From positions 95,747 to 159,746 of the forward strand of contig NZ_NKCN01000013.1 of the NCBI RefSeq assembly GCF_002245535.1: DNA of 64,000 nt, in the 5' to 3' direction. The notes beneath the pieces are model-generated. The model was not told the DNA's origin. It saw only the letters and a list, made by a program, of their open reading frames with translations, and made no database searches. Each line of letters begins with the position of its first letter. Position 1 is the first letter of the stretch. The translations under genes and the position numbers were made by a program. This DNA comes from Mycobacterium lehmannii. GTDB taxonomy: Bacteria; Actinomycetota; Actinomycetes; Mycobacteriales; Mycobacteriaceae. Below, in pieces: positions 17,605-29,504 of this stretch.

Positions 17605-18522
17605 ATGACCCAGCCATCGGCTCGGCGACGACCGAGCGCCGATGACCTCCTGGTCCTGCTGGCCGTCGGCCGGTCGGGGCGGTACAACGCGGCCGCCGAG
17701 GAACTCGGCCTCAACCACACCACGATCTCCAGGCGTATCGCCGCGCTCGAGGAATCGGTGGGTGGACGGGTGCTGGTCCGCGGCGCGGGCGGATGGGAAC
17801 TCACCGAACTCGGACGCGACGCCCTGGCCGCCGCGGAGGCCATCGAGTCGGCCGTGCGTTCACTTGCCCTCGATCCCGCAGGCGAGCGCGCGCTCGAGGG
17901 TGTCGTCCGGATCTCGGCCACCGACGGCTTCTCGGCCTACATCGCGGCACCCGCCGCCGCGCGCGTACAACGGCAGCATCCGAATGTGGCGGTCGAGATC
18001 GTCGCCGCCACCCGCCGCGCGACCCAGCAGAGGTCCGGGCTGGACGTCGAGGTCGTCGTCGGCGAACCCCGAGTCCATCGGGCCAGGGCGATCAGGCTCG
18101 GCGACTACTGCCTCGGCCTCTACGGTTCCCGCGACTACCTGGGCGAGCACGGTACGCCGAGGACCGTCGCCGACCTGAACCGTTACCCGCTGGTGTACTT
18201 CATCGACTCGATGTTGCAGGTCGACGACCTCGATGCGGCGACGAGCTTCGCGCCCGCGATGCGCGAATCCGTCACGTCCACGAATGTTTTCGTCCACGTC
18301 GAGGCGACCCGCGCGGCCGCCGGCCTCGGGCTGCTGCCCTGCTTCATGGCCGACCGCCACGCCGATCTCGTACGCGTCCTACACACCGAGGTGTCGGTGC
18401 GGCTGACGTACTGGCTCGTCACCCGCGGAGAAACACTGCGGCGGCCGGAAGTGGCGGCCGTCGTCGACGCGATTCGCGATCGGATGAGCGACCAGCACGA
18501 CGTGTTATTGGGCAAGGGCTAA
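17605..18522 (+). CDS. LysR-family transcriptional regulator of the ketone-body operon
   Basis: A 305-residue LysR protein. The N-terminal HTH is clear (DDLLVLLAVGRSGRYNAAAE, LGLNHTTISRRIAALEE), followed by a periplasmic-binding-like effector domain. The ATG at 17605 fits the HTH position; an in-frame start at 17566 would add 13 unconserved residues. Divergent orientation from the MFS-bdh-aacS operon suggests it controls that operon in response to a substrate such as 3-hydroxybutyrate or acetoacetate, which is inference. Its stop lies 10 bases before the next gene, so the two may be cotranscribed. Confidence 0.88.
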   Translation: MTQPSARRRPSADDLLVLLAVGRSGRYNAAAEELGLNHTTISRRIAALEESVGGRVLVRGAGGWELTELGRDALAAAEAIESAVRSLALDPAGERALEGVVRISATDGFSAYIAAPAAARVQRQHPNVAVEIVAATRRATQQRSGLDVEVVVGEPRVHRARAIRLGDYCLGLYGSRDYLGEHGTPRTVADLNRYPLVYFIDSMLQVDDLDAATSFAPAMRESVTSTNVFVHVEATRAAAGLGLLPCFMADRHADLVRVLHTEVSVRLTYWLVTRGETLRRPEVAAVVDAIRDRMSDQHDVLLGKG

Positions 18523-18532
18523 CGTCGTCGGT

Positions 18533-19300
18533 ATGCCGTTCATCGACCACCCGAAGGGTCGGGCTTACTACCGCCACTGGGCCTCGCCGCAGCCACGCGC
18601 GGCGGTGATCTTCCTGCACGGCTTCGGCGAGCACACCGGTCTCTACCACCGCTACGGCTACGCACTCAACGCCGCGGGCTTCGACCTGTGGGCAGTCGAC
18701 CAGTTCGGCCACGGGCTGAGCCCGGGCACCCGCGGCGACTTCGGATCGACCGAGGACAGCTCCTCACTGGCCGACGATCTGATCTCGCTCGCCGAAAGCG
18801 CCACGCCCGAAATACCGTTAATCGCACAAGGACATTCGTTCGGCTCGATCGTCACGTTGTTCCGGCTGCTCGACCAGCCCGACCGTTACGCCGGCGGTAT
18901 CGTCTCCGGCGCTCCGCTGGTGCCGATGGCGGCGATGCTCGACAACGACACCTCACTGGCCCTGGAGCCGAGTTGGCTGTCCGAGGACCCGTTCTACCTC
19001 GATCTGCTGGAGAACGATCCGTTGACGTTCGTCGACGCCGACGGTGTGGCGCTGGCGCGGGAGCTCGATAGGGCCTGGGACCGGTTCGGCGCGGTGCTGC
19101 CGAAGCTGACGGTGCCGACACTGGCCGTCCACGGTTCGAACGACCCCCTCGCCCAGGTCGGGGCGGTACGTGCCTACGCCGAGCAGATAGGCGCGCTGCG
19201 CCTCGCCGAGTTCGAGGGGGCTCGTCACGACGTTCTGAACGAAACCATGCATCAAGAAGTCGCGGCCGCGATCGTCGACTTCATCGACGGCTTGTTGTAG
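18533..19300 (+). CDS. Alpha/beta hydrolase, monoacylglycerol lipase-like
   Basis: A 255-residue alpha/beta hydrolase with oxyanion segment FLHGFGEHTGLY (about 24-35). The nucleophile motif is GHSFG (about 100-104), a probable acid Asp is in HGSNDPL, and His is in GARHDVLNE near 231. The FGEHT and DQFGHGLSPGTRG stretches are typical of monoglyceride lipase-like enzymes (serine hydrolase/PldB group). The natural substrate is unknown; lipid ester hydrolysis is the family expectation. It is convergent with hsaB, with 5 bases between stops. Confidence 0.8.
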   Translation: MPFIDHPKGRAYYRHWASPQPRAAVIFLHGFGEHTGLYHRYGYALNAAGFDLWAVDQFGHGLSPGTRGDFGSTEDSSSLADDLISLAESATPEIPLIAQGHSFGSIVTLFRLLDQPDRYAGGIVSGAPLVPMAAMLDNDTSLALEPSWLSEDPFYLDLLENDPLTFVDADGVALARELDRAWDRFGAVLPKLTVPTLAVHGSNDPLAQVGAVRAYAEQIGALRLAEFEGARHDVLNETMHQEVAAAIVDFIDGLL

Positions 19301-19305
19301 CGCGC

Positions 19306-19872
19306 CTACAACCAGGTGTCGTCGGTTGTCGCGGTGAGGAAGGCCTCGAGGTCGTCACGCCATTGGGCGGGCGTGTTCTTCTCCGGCTCGATACCGGTGT
19401 ACTGCCCGCGGTAGAAAAGCAGCGGCCGCGGCTTGCGGTGCGGGACGTCCGACAGCGAATGCACCGCGCCGAACACGACGTAGTGGTCGCCTCCGTCGTG
19501 CACCGAATGCACTGAGCAGTCGATGTGCGCGAGCGTGCCTTCGATGACCGGAGAGCCGAGTTTGGACTGGTACCACTCGATTTCGGCGAACTTGTCGGGT
19601 TCCTTGGAGCCGAACCGCGCCGAGACGTCCTTTTGGTTCTCGTGCAGCACGTTCACGCAGAAATTACCGCTGGCCTCGATCGCCTGCCACGACCGGGACA
19701 TCTTCGTCGGGCAGAACAGCACCAGCGGGGGATCCAGGCTCAGCGCGGCGAACGACTGGCACGCGAACCCGACCGGTACGCCGTCGTGGATCGTCGTGAT
19801 CACCGTGATGCCCGTACAGAACTGTCCGAGCACGCTGCGGAATGTGCGCGGATCGATCGGTTCGGCCGCCAT
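19306..19872 (-). CDS. hsaB: HsaB, flavin reductase component of 3-HSA 4-hydroxylase
   Basis: A 188-residue flavin reductase, close to Rv3567c in sequence and length (187 residues). The family supplies reduced FMN to HsaA for hydroxylation of 3-HSA in cholesterol ring-A degradation. It shows the flavin-reductase core GQFCTGITVITT, GFACQSFAALSLDPPLVLF and a late GDHYVVFGAVHSL with the conserved histidine. The ATG at 19872 gives the family length; an in-frame opening to 19986 overlaps hsaC. It is the last gene of the hsaA-hsaD-hsaC-hsaB operon, repressed by KstR. Confidence 0.94.
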   Translation of the reverse strand: MAAEPIDPRTFRSVLGQFCTGITVITTIHDGVPVGFACQSFAALSLDPPLVLFCPTKMSRSWQAIEASGNFCVNVLHENQKDVSARFGSKEPDKFAEIEWYQSKLGSPVIEGTLAHIDCSVHSVHDGGDHYVVFGAVHSLSDVPHRKPRPLLFYRGQYTGIEPEKNTPAQWRDDLEAFLTATTDDTWL

Positions 19873-19891
19873 TATCGAGTGATCTTCACCG

Positions 19892-22898
<3,007 letters not shown>

Positions 22899-22968
22899 TG
22901 ATGTGCCTCCCGATAGGACGGACTGCGATGAGCACGCACGCGAAGCGCGAACCGCTTAGCCGTCAGAT

Positions 22969-22982
22969 TAGAACACGTTACG
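22969..22982. promoter_or_regulatory. KstR operator proximal to hsaA
   Basis: TAGAACACGTTACG matches the KstR core TnnAACnnGTTnnA except at the last base. It is 70 bases upstream of the hsaA start, in the hsaA/kshB divergent promoter. Confidence 0.82.
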
Positions 22983-23036
22983 ATTCATGTCGAGTAGGGC
23001 ATACCTGTAGGACCTGGACCTGCACACATACATTTC

Positions 23037-23050
23037 TGTAACCTGTTCTA
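23037..23050. promoter_or_regulatory. KstR operator proximal to kshB
   Basis: TGTAACCTGTTCTA matches TnnAACnnGTTnnA at every defined position and lies 38 bases upstream of the kshB start. Two sites in one divergent promoter allow separate control of each operon. Confidence 0.85.
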
Positions 23051-23088
23051 GTTATTGCCCTGGATCGCAGGGCCGGCGGACGTGAGAG

Positions 23089-24159
23089 GTGGACGCGAAA
23101 GTGACCGACGAGCCACTCGGCAGCCACGTGCTCGAGTTGGAACTTGCCGATGTCGTCACTGAGACCGACGATGCGCGCTCGCTGGTGTTCAGCGTGCCCT
23201 CCGGTGCCGACATCCCCGCCGAACGGTTGCGGTATGCGCCGGGACAGTTCCTGACCCTGCGCGTGCCCAGCGACCGCACGGGTTCGGTGGCGCGGTGCTA
23301 CTCGTTGTGCAGTTCCCCGTTCACCGACGACCGGCTGACCGTCACCGTCAAGCGCACCGCCGACGGGTACGCGTCGAACTGGTTGTGCGACCACGCGCAC
23401 GCCGGCATGAAGATCCACGTCCTCGCGCCTTCGGGCACGTTCGTGCCCAAGACGCTGGACACCGACTTCCTGCTGCTGGCCGCCGGTTCCGGGATCACGC
23501 CGATGATGTCGATCTGCAAGTCGGCGCTGGCCGAGGGCAGCGGCAAGGTCGTGCTCATCTATGCCAACCGCGACGAGAAGTCGGTGATCTTCGGCTCGGC
23601 GCTGCGTGAGCTGAGTGAGAAGTACCCGGAACGGTTGGTCGTCGTGCACTGGCTGGAAACGGTGCAGGGTCTGCCGAGCGCGGCGGCGCTGGCCGCGTTG
23701 ACCGCTCCATATACGAGCCACGACGCCTACATCTGCGGCCCCGGGCCATTCATGGCCGCGGCCGAGGAGGCGGTCAAGGGCGCAGGACTGCCCGCCGAAC
23801 GGGTGCACATCGAGGTGTTCAAGTCGCTGGACTCCGACCCGTTCGCGGCGGTGGTCATCGAGGAGGACGACAGCGACGAGGGGCCGGCCACGGCGATCGT
23901 CACGCTCGACGGCGAAACCCACGAGGTGCGCTGGCCCCGCAACGCCAAACTGCTCGACGTGCTGCTCGACAAGGGACTCGACGCGCCGTTCTCCTGCCGC
24001 GAGGGCCATTGCGGCGCGTGCGCCGTGCTGAAGAAGAGCGGCGACGTCGAGATGGACGTCAACGACGTCCTCGAGCAGTCCGACCTCGATGAGGGTCTGA
24101 TCCTGGGCTGCCAGGCCCTACCCCGCTCGGATTCGGTCGAAGTCACCTATGACGAATAG
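23089..24159 (+). CDS. kshB: KshB, reductase of 3-ketosteroid 9-alpha-hydroxylase
   Basis: A 356-residue ferredoxin reductase and orthologue of Rv3571. It passes electrons from NADH via FAD to the Rieske oxygenase KshA for 9-alpha-hydroxylation, which opens ring B. Domains are an FAD-binding barrel with RCYSL (about 68-72), an NAD domain with LLAAGSGITPMM (about 126) and CGPGPFM, and a C-terminal plant-type [2Fe-2S] domain with CREGHCGAC (about 303-311) plus a later GCQA cysteine. GTG 23089 or the in-frame GTG 23101 could start; a GAGAGG lies just before the first. Confidence 0.94.
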   Translation: MDAKVTDEPLGSHVLELELADVVTETDDARSLVFSVPSGADIPAERLRYAPGQFLTLRVPSDRTGSVARCYSLCSSPFTDDRLTVTVKRTADGYASNWLCDHAHAGMKIHVLAPSGTFVPKTLDTDFLLLAAGSGITPMMSICKSALAEGSGKVVLIYANRDEKSVIFGSALRELSEKYPERLVVVHWLETVQGLPSAAALAALTAPYTSHDAYICGPGPFMAAAEEAVKGAGLPAERVHIEVFKSLDSDPFAAVVIEEDDSDEGPATAIVTLDGETHEVRWPRNAKLLDVLLDKGLDAPFSCREGHCGACAVLKKSGDVEMDVNDVLEQSDLDEGLILGCQALPRSDSVEVTYDE

Positions 24160-24199
24160 CGCGCGGGCTAGCATTCGCCGCACGTGGAAGGGGAGCAAC

Positions 24200-24751
24200 G
24201 TGACGAACCGGTTGACCGGCGTCGCTGCGGCGATCTCGGCGGTGCTGCTGGCGTTGACGCTCATGGCACCCACCCCGACGGCGGCCGCGGCCGTCGACAC
24301 CGCCGACTCGTCGATCCCGGTCGACCCCGGCACCAACCTCGAGATGCACGCGACCGCGAACTGCATCGCGGCCGAGGCCAAGTGCTTGTTCGACGCCAGG
24401 GCCAATCTGCGCCGCGGCCCGGACGTTCTCGGCTTCCCCGGCGACCTCTGGGCCCGCCAGACCACCACGCTGCGCACCATGGACCGGGGCGTGTACGTCG
24501 GGAACTTCAACTTCGACGCCCCGAACACCCGGTCGTTCAAATCGCTCACCGACGTGGAGTTCACGACCATCTACTTCGGGGGAGGACCGCCCGAGAAGTT
24601 CCAGCTCCGCGGGATCGCCTGGCCGGTCGATCAGCGCACGGGAGCGCCGCGCACCGACGTCCCCTTGATCGTGTGCTCGCACATCCAGGTGGTCTACAGC
24701 GGGGTCAACATCACCTCGCCGGACGCCTGCGCGCAGGCCTCGTTCAGTTAG
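24200..24751 (+). CDS. Secreted protein of the Rv3572 position, unknown function
   Basis: A 183-residue protein with an N-terminal signal peptide (residues about 1-31: one Arg, a long Ala/Leu/Val core, AAAA cleavage region). The mature domain is rich in beta-type residues and contains cysteines near 52, 59, 165 and 178 that could form disulphides. The GTG at 24200 is chosen because AGGGGAG stands just upstream and the signal peptide then begins normally; the in-frame ATG at 24149 overlaps kshB. It follows kshB in the KstR region and may be cotranscribed. It is convergent with fadE34. Confidence 0.78.
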   Translation: MTNRLTGVAAAISAVLLALTLMAPTPTAAAAVDTADSSIPVDPGTNLEMHATANCIAAEAKCLFDARANLRRGPDVLGFPGDLWARQTTTLRTMDRGVYVGNFNFDAPNTRSFKSLTDVEFTTIYFGGGPPEKFQLRGIAWPVDQRTGAPRTDVPLIVCSHIQVVYSGVNITSPDACAQASFS

Positions 24752-26892
24752 CGGGGTAGGCCCAGGAGCCGTTCGCCCGCGAGGGTGAGCAGGATCTGCT
24801 CGGTGCCGCCCGCGATGGTCAGGCAGCGCGTGTTGAGGAAGTCGAACACCGTCGAGTTCTCGACGACGCCGCCACCTTCGGACAGTTCCATCCGCAGTTC
24901 GGCCAGCGCCTGCCGGTAGCGCACGCCGATCAGCTTGCGCGCGCTGGCCTGCGGGCCCGGATCCTGCCCTCCCACAGCGAGTTCGGCGATCTTCTGATCC
25001 AGCAGTGAGCCGACCTGAGCCGCCACGATCAACGAACCCAAGCGGTCCTGACCGGCCACGTCGAAGTCCAGCGTGGCGACCTGCTTGAGCAACTCCTCCA
25101 TCGGGTTGCCGAGCGCGGTGCCGTGAGCCATCGCGACCCGCTCGTTGGCCAGTGTGGTGCGGGCCAGCCGCCATCCGTCGTTGACCTGACCGACGACCAT
25201 CTCGTCGGGCACGAACACCTCGTCGAAGAACACCTCGTTGAACAGGTTGTCGCCGGTGATCTCGCGCAGCGGGCGGATGTCGATGCCCGGCGACTTCATG
25301 TCGACCAGAAAGTACGTGATCCCCTTGTGTTTCGGCGCGTCCGGGTCGGTGCGCGCCAGGCAGACACCCCACGCGGCCTTGTGCGCCGCGGAGGTCCACA
25401 CCTTCTGGCCGGTCAACTTCCAACCCGGGCCCGTTGCGCCGCCCGCGGTCGCGCCGTCGACGCGTACGGCTTTGGTGCGCAGCGCCGCAAGATCCGATCC
25501 GGCGCCCGGCTCGGAGAACAGCTGACACCACAGCAGTTCGCCGCGCAGCGTCGCGGGCACGAACTGTTCGATCTGTTCGGGGGTGCCGTGTTCGAGAATC
25601 GTTGGCGCGGCCCACCATCCGATCACCAGGTCGGGCCGGGTGACACCGGCGGCCGCCAACTCCTGGTCGATCAGCAGCTGTTCGGCGGGCCCGGCCCCGC
25701 GGCCGTACGGCTTGGGCCAGTGCGGCGCCTGCAGGCCCGCGTCGGCGAGTGCGGCCTGCTGCTTCTCGACGGGCAGGGCAGCGACTTCCGCGACGGCAGC
25801 GGCGATCTCGGGTCGCAGACCCTCGACCGATTCGAGGTCGATACGCAGATCCCGGCGCACACCCTGTTGCGTCAACGCCGCGACCCGGCGCAGCCAGCGC
25901 GGCGCCCCGCCGAGGAAGTGCGAAATACCGTAGGCGCGGCGCAGATACAGGTGCGCGTCGTGCTCCCAGGTGATCCCGATACCGCCCAGCACCTGGATGC
26001 AGTCCTTGGCGTTGGCCTTGGCGGCCTCGATCCCGACGGCAGCGGCCACCGCAGCGGCGATCGAGAGCTGGTTCTCGTCGCCTTCCGAAACCGCTCTAGC
26101 CGCATCCATGGCGGCCACCGAGGCCTGCTCGGACCGCAGAAGCATCTCCGCGCACATGTGCTTGATGGCCTGGAAGCTGCCGATGGGCTTGCCGAACTGC
26201 TCGCGCACCTTCGCGTACTCGGTCGCGGTCTGCAGCGCCCAGCGGGCCAGACCCGCGGCCTCGGCCGCCATCACGGCCGCGGCGACGTCGATCACTCGCT
26301 GCGCCGGAGCGCGGACCGCCTCGGCAGGCGCGGACTCGAGCACGACGCGCCCAAGCGGCCGGGAGAAGTCGGTGGCGTTGCGCGGCTCGACGGTCACGCC
26401 GTCCGCGCCGGCATCGACCGTGAGGAAGACGTCACCGGCCGGGAGCAGCAGCACCCCCGCCTCATCGGCGCCGAGCACGTAGTCCGCGGTGCCCGAGGCG
26501 CGGCCGTCGGCGAAGCGCAGGTCGGCGGTCAACGCCACCCCTGCAACCCGCTCACCCGAAGCCAGCGCCCGCAGCACTTCCGGCGATTCGAGCACGACCG
26601 TGGCCAGTGCGGTCGTCGCTACCGGGCCGGGCACCAGCGAGGCCGCCGCCTCGTCGACCATCGCGCACAGGTCGTCGACCGTGCCGTCGGCGCCGCCGTG
26701 CGCCTCCGGTAACGCCACCCCGAAGATCCCCAGTTCGGCCATCCCCGCATAGGCCCGGCGCCAGGCGTCCGCCTGCCCCCGCTCGACGTCTCGCGCGGCG
26801 GTGACGACGTCAGAAGCTGTTGCCCAGTCACGCACCAGCTCCCTTACGGCTGCCTGGTCGTCGGCAATGGTCCCCGGGGATGCGAGCGACAC
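24748..26892 (-). CDS. fadE34: FadE34 (ChsE3), fused double acyl-CoA dehydrogenase for sterol side chains
   Basis: A 714-residue protein built from two acyl-CoA dehydrogenase halves, as in Rv3573c. The N-terminal half (about 1-345) is a short subunit-like domain with QFGKPIGSFQAIKHMCAEML. The C-terminal half (about 365-714) has CQLFSEPGAGSDLAALRTKA, VWTSAAHKAAWGV and IAGGTEQILLTLAGERLLG. The fusion corresponds to the alpha and beta subunits of heteromeric FadE pairs. The family dehydrogenates the C24 steroid-CoA side chain (3-oxochol-4-en-24-oyl-CoA type). The GTG at 26892 lies 43 bases from a perfect KstR operator. Confidence 0.93.
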   Translation of the reverse strand: MSLASPGTIADDQAAVRELVRDWATASDVVTAARDVERGQADAWRRAYAGMAELGIFGVALPEAHGGADGTVDDLCAMVDEAAASLVPGPVATTALATVVLESPEVLRALASGERVAGVALTADLRFADGRASGTADYVLGADEAGVLLLPAGDVFLTVDAGADGVTVEPRNATDFSRPLGRVVLESAPAEAVRAPAQRVIDVAAAVMAAEAAGLARWALQTATEYAKVREQFGKPIGSFQAIKHMCAEMLLRSEQASVAAMDAARAVSEGDENQLSIAAAVAAAVGIEAAKANAKDCIQVLGGIGITWEHDAHLYLRRAYGISHFLGGAPRWLRRVAALTQQGVRRDLRIDLESVEGLRPEIAAAVAEVAALPVEKQQAALADAGLQAPHWPKPYGRGAGPAEQLLIDQELAAAGVTRPDLVIGWWAAPTILEHGTPEQIEQFVPATLRGELLWCQLFSEPGAGSDLAALRTKAVRVDGATAGGATGPGWKLTGQKVWTSAAHKAAWGVCLARTDPDAPKHKGITYFLVDMKSPGIDIRPLREITGDNLFNEVFFDEVFVPDEMVVGQVNDGWRLARTTLANERVAMAHGTALGNPMEELLKQVATLDFDVAGQDRLGSLIVAAQVGSLLDQKIAELAVGGQDPGPQASARKLIGVRYRQALAELRMELSEGGGVVENSTVFDFLNTRCLTIAGGTEQILLTLAGERLLGLPR

Positions 26893-26934
26893 CGTCCACT
26901 CCTAGCTATTGGGTGAGAAGGCGGTGCTCCTCAC

Positions 26935-26948
26935 TAGAACGTGTTCTA
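26935..26948. promoter_or_regulatory. KstR operator between fadE34 and kstR
   Basis: TAGAACGTGTTCTA is a near-perfect palindrome and an exact match to TnnAACnnGTTnnA. It is placed to repress fadE34 and to autoregulate kstR. Confidence 0.93.
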
Positions 26949-27089
26949 ATAGTGCCAGCGACCGACCGTCAAGTCGACCGCCATTACAGCAGGACACGTC
27001 GGTGCCATCGGGGATATCGGGGTGAGAAAAAATGCATCGGCATGCGTATCGTTTCCACGAGAACGCATAGCGAAGGAGAAAGCCGCCGC

Positions 27090-27770
27090 ATGTCCGGCCC
27101 GTCTCAGCCAGCAGCCGCCAGCCCGGCCTCGGGGTCGGAATCTCGACCGCGCCAGGTGATGAACGTGGCGGTCCTGTCCGAGTCAGAGCTCGGCTCGGAA
27201 GCCCAGCGCGAGCGCCGCAAGCGCATCCTCGACGCGACGCTGGCCATCGCCTCCAAGGGCGGCTACGAAGCCGTCCAGATGCGTGCCGTTGCCGAACGGG
27301 CCGATGTCGCGGTCGGCACCCTCTACCGGTACTTCCCGTCCAAAGTGCACCTGCTGGTGTCCGCACTGGGTCGCGAGTTCGAGCGCATCGACGCCAAGAC
27401 CGACCGCGCCTCGCTGGCCGGTGGCACGCCGTATCAGCGGCTGAACATCATGGTGGGCAAGCTCAACCGCGCGATGCAGCGCAACCCGCTGTTGACCGAG
27501 GCGATGACGCGGGCGTTCGTGTTCGCCGACGCGTCGGCGGCCGGTGAGGTCGACCACGTCGGCAAGCTGATGGACTCGATGTTCGCCCGCGCCATGAGCG
27601 ATGGTGAGCCGACCGAGGACCAGTACCACATCGCGCGCGTCATCTCCGATGTCTGGCTGTCCAACCTGCTCGCCTGGCTGACCAGGCGGGCGTCGGCGAC
27701 CGACGTCAGCAAGCGACTGGACCTCGCGGTGCGGCTGCTGATCGGCGACGGAGAGCACCCCAAGATCTGA
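27090..27770 (+). CDS. kstR: KstR, TetR-family repressor of cholesterol catabolism
   Basis: A 226-residue TetR repressor and orthologue of Rv3574. The HTH is conserved (RRKRILDATLAIASKGGYEA then ERADVAVGTLYRYFPSKVHL). The ligand domain retains NPLLTEAMTRAFVFADASAA and DVWLSNLLAWLTRRASATD. KstR is released by 3-oxo-cholestenoyl-CoA-type ligands. The ATG at 27090 is preceded by AAGGAG; an earlier in-frame ATG at 27042 and the conserved MNVAVL at 27159 are alternatives. Residues 2-25 are low-complexity and not family-conserved. Confidence 0.93.
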   Translation: MSGPSQPAAASPASGSESRPRQVMNVAVLSESELGSEAQRERRKRILDATLAIASKGGYEAVQMRAVAERADVAVGTLYRYFPSKVHLLVSALGREFERIDAKTDRASLAGGTPYQRLNIMVGKLNRAMQRNPLLTEAMTRAFVFADASAAGEVDHVGKLMDSMFARAMSDGEPTEDQYHIARVISDVWLSNLLAWLTRRASATDVSKRLDLAVRLLIGDGEHPKI

Positions 27771-27810
27771 TTCGGAGGGCAGGAGCGTAGCGACCCGGGA
27801 TGATGGTCTA

Positions 27811-28563
27811 GTGCTTCCAGCCGATCTGCAGCGCGCGCTCACTTCGGCCGCTGCGGCGCCACGGCTGCTGATCACCACCGATTTCGACGGGACGCTGGCG
27901 CCGATCGTCAGTAACCCGGGCGACGCCCGGCCACTCGCCGAGGCCGCGGACGCGTTGGTCGCGCTCGCCGACCTGCCCGACACGGCTTCCGCACTGATCT
28001 CCGGACGCGCGCTCGAGGTGCTGCGCGAGCTGTCGGGCATGCCGCCTGCGGTGCATCTCGTCGGCAGCCACGGCGCCGAGTTCAACACGGGATTCACGCA
28101 CGAGGTCGACGACGTTGCGCTGCAGCGCATCACGTCGGAGCTGCGCGACATCGCCTCCGGTAAGCCGGGTGTCACGGTCGAGACCAAACCGGCCAGCGTC
28201 GCGCTGCACGTGCGCAACGCCTCGGCAGACGACGGCGCGGCCGCGCTCTCCGCGGCTCGCGAGGCGTCGACCGACTGGAATGCCCAGCTGACCGAAGGCA
28301 AGGAAGTGCTGGAGTTTGCGGTGATCCAGACGGACAAGGGCGAGGCGATCGACATCCTGCGAGAGCAGGAGAACGCGGACGCCGTGGTGTTCTTCGGCGA
28401 CGATGTCACCGATGAGAAGGCGTTCCGCCGTCTTCGCGGTGACGACGTCGGGGTGAAGGTAGGACCGGGCGACACGTTGGCGGCCTACCGTGTCGAATCG
28501 CCGCAAGACGTTGCGGCAGCGTTGGTTTACCTGCTCGACGCGCGCCGCTCGCAATCGGGTTGA
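27811..28563 (+). CDS. otsB: Trehalose-6-phosphate phosphatase
   Basis: A 250-residue HAD-superfamily enzyme matching OtsB. It has the nucleophile motif TTDFDGTLAPI (about 22-32), LISGRALEVL (motif II region), VGSHGAEF, and the Mg-binding FFGDDVTDEKAF (about 193). It would dephosphorylate trehalose 6-phosphate to trehalose. It is a single-domain form, without the fused extra domains seen in some mycobacterial homologues. The GTG at 27811 follows kstR by 40 bases. Its TGA overlaps the next gene's possible TTG start. It is not adjacent to kstR in M. tuberculosis. Confidence 0.9.
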   Translation: MLPADLQRALTSAAAAPRLLITTDFDGTLAPIVSNPGDARPLAEAADALVALADLPDTASALISGRALEVLRELSGMPPAVHLVGSHGAEFNTGFTHEVDDVALQRITSELRDIASGKPGVTVETKPASVALHVRNASADDGAAALSAAREASTDWNAQLTEGKEVLEFAVIQTDKGEAIDILREQENADAVVFFGDDVTDEKAFRRLRGDDVGVKVGPGDTLAAYRVESPQDVAAALVYLLDARRSQSG

Positions 28564-29504
28564 CGGTGCTGACCGACGCCGAGATCGCCGAGCGGACCGC
28601 TTCCGCAGTCGCCGCGGCCGTCGCCGCCGGGGCCGACCTCGGCCTGCGCAGCGACGATCCCCGCGTGCTCTACGACGTGTTCTCCGTGATCGTCCACCTT
28701 CATCCCGAGCCGGTCGTCGTCCGGGTGCCCACGGTCCTACCGCCGTCGTACACCCGAAATCCGGATGTGCAGACCCGACAACAGCGCGCAGAGCTCGAAG
28801 TCACCAGCTGGCTCGCCGAGCGCGGGTATCCGGTAGTGGCACCGACCCCGCTGGTGCCCGCCGAACCCGTTCGCCGCGACGGGTTGTCGATGACGTTCTG
28901 GCAGTTCGTCGAGCAGGTCCCCGATTCGAACCCGGATTTGGGTCGCCGCATGGAGCAGACCGCGCAGCTACACGCCGCGTTGCGCGACTACGACGGGGAG
29001 CTGGATTTCTGGGCGCCGTTCGGCTCCTACATACCGGAGGGGCTGGCAGTATTGAGGGACCTGCCGGAACTCATCGCGACGCCCGATCTCGAACGGGCGC
29101 AACGTGAATGGGACGTCATCGGCCCAGTGTTGACGTCGCGCGCGGCCTTCCAGACCGCCTTCCCGGATGTCGACGTTCAGCCCATCCACGGTGACGCGCC
29201 ATACCACAACATGATCACCACACCGGACGGCGAGCTGTGGTCGGACTTCGAACTCGTGACGCTCGGTGCGGTCGAATCGGATCTCGCGTTGGTGGGCGCC
29301 GACGCGCTCGCCGCCTACGACGCGGCGGCGGTCTCCATGGGGCTACGCCCGACCGATGAACGTGTTCTGCGGATCACCGAGGCGGCCGGCAGACTCGCGA
29401 TGGTCGCGGCGCTGGCGATGGCTCCCGAGCTGCCGATGCTCACCTCGGGTATCGCACCGATGGTCGAGCAGTGGCGGGCGTCCCCACCGGTCACCGCGCT
29501 CTAG
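28560..29504 (+). CDS. APH-family phosphotransferase, substrate unknown
   Basis: A 314-residue protein of the aminoglycoside/choline-kinase-like phosphotransferase fold. The catalytic loop is IHGDAPYHNMI (about 215-225) with the metal-binding Asp in LWSDFELV. The N-lobe lacks a strong P-loop but has FWQFVEQV typical of the hinge. No resistance activity is implied; these chromosomal kinases are usually uncharacterised. The first possible start is TTG 28560, overlapping the otsB stop; GTG 28566 is equally reasonable. It probably forms an operon with otsB. Its TAG shares a CTAG with the lacI stop. Confidence 0.78.
   Translation: MTVLTDAEIAERTASAVAAAVAAGADLGLRSDDPRVLYDVFSVIVHLHPEPVVVRVPTVLPPSYTRNPDVQTRQQRAELEVTSWLAERGYPVVAPTPLVPAEPVRRDGLSMTFWQFVEQVPDSNPDLGRRMEQTAQLHAALRDYDGELDFWAPFGSYIPEGLAVLRDLPELIATPDLERAQREWDVIGPVLTSRAAFQTAFPDVDVQPIHGDAPYHNMITTPDGELWSDFELVTLGAVESDLALVGADALAAYDAAAVSMGLRPTDERVLRITEAAGRLAMVAALAMAPELPMLTSGIAPMVEQWRASPPVTAL

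Noticed and set aside
24748..26892. FadE34 as two genes fused by mistake
   Set aside because: The double acyl-CoA dehydrogenase layout is normal for FadE34 and both halves are continuous in one frame.
28560..29504. An aminoglycoside-resistance gene
   Set aside because: Only the general phosphotransferase fold is visible; no resistance subfamily signature or mobile context is present.
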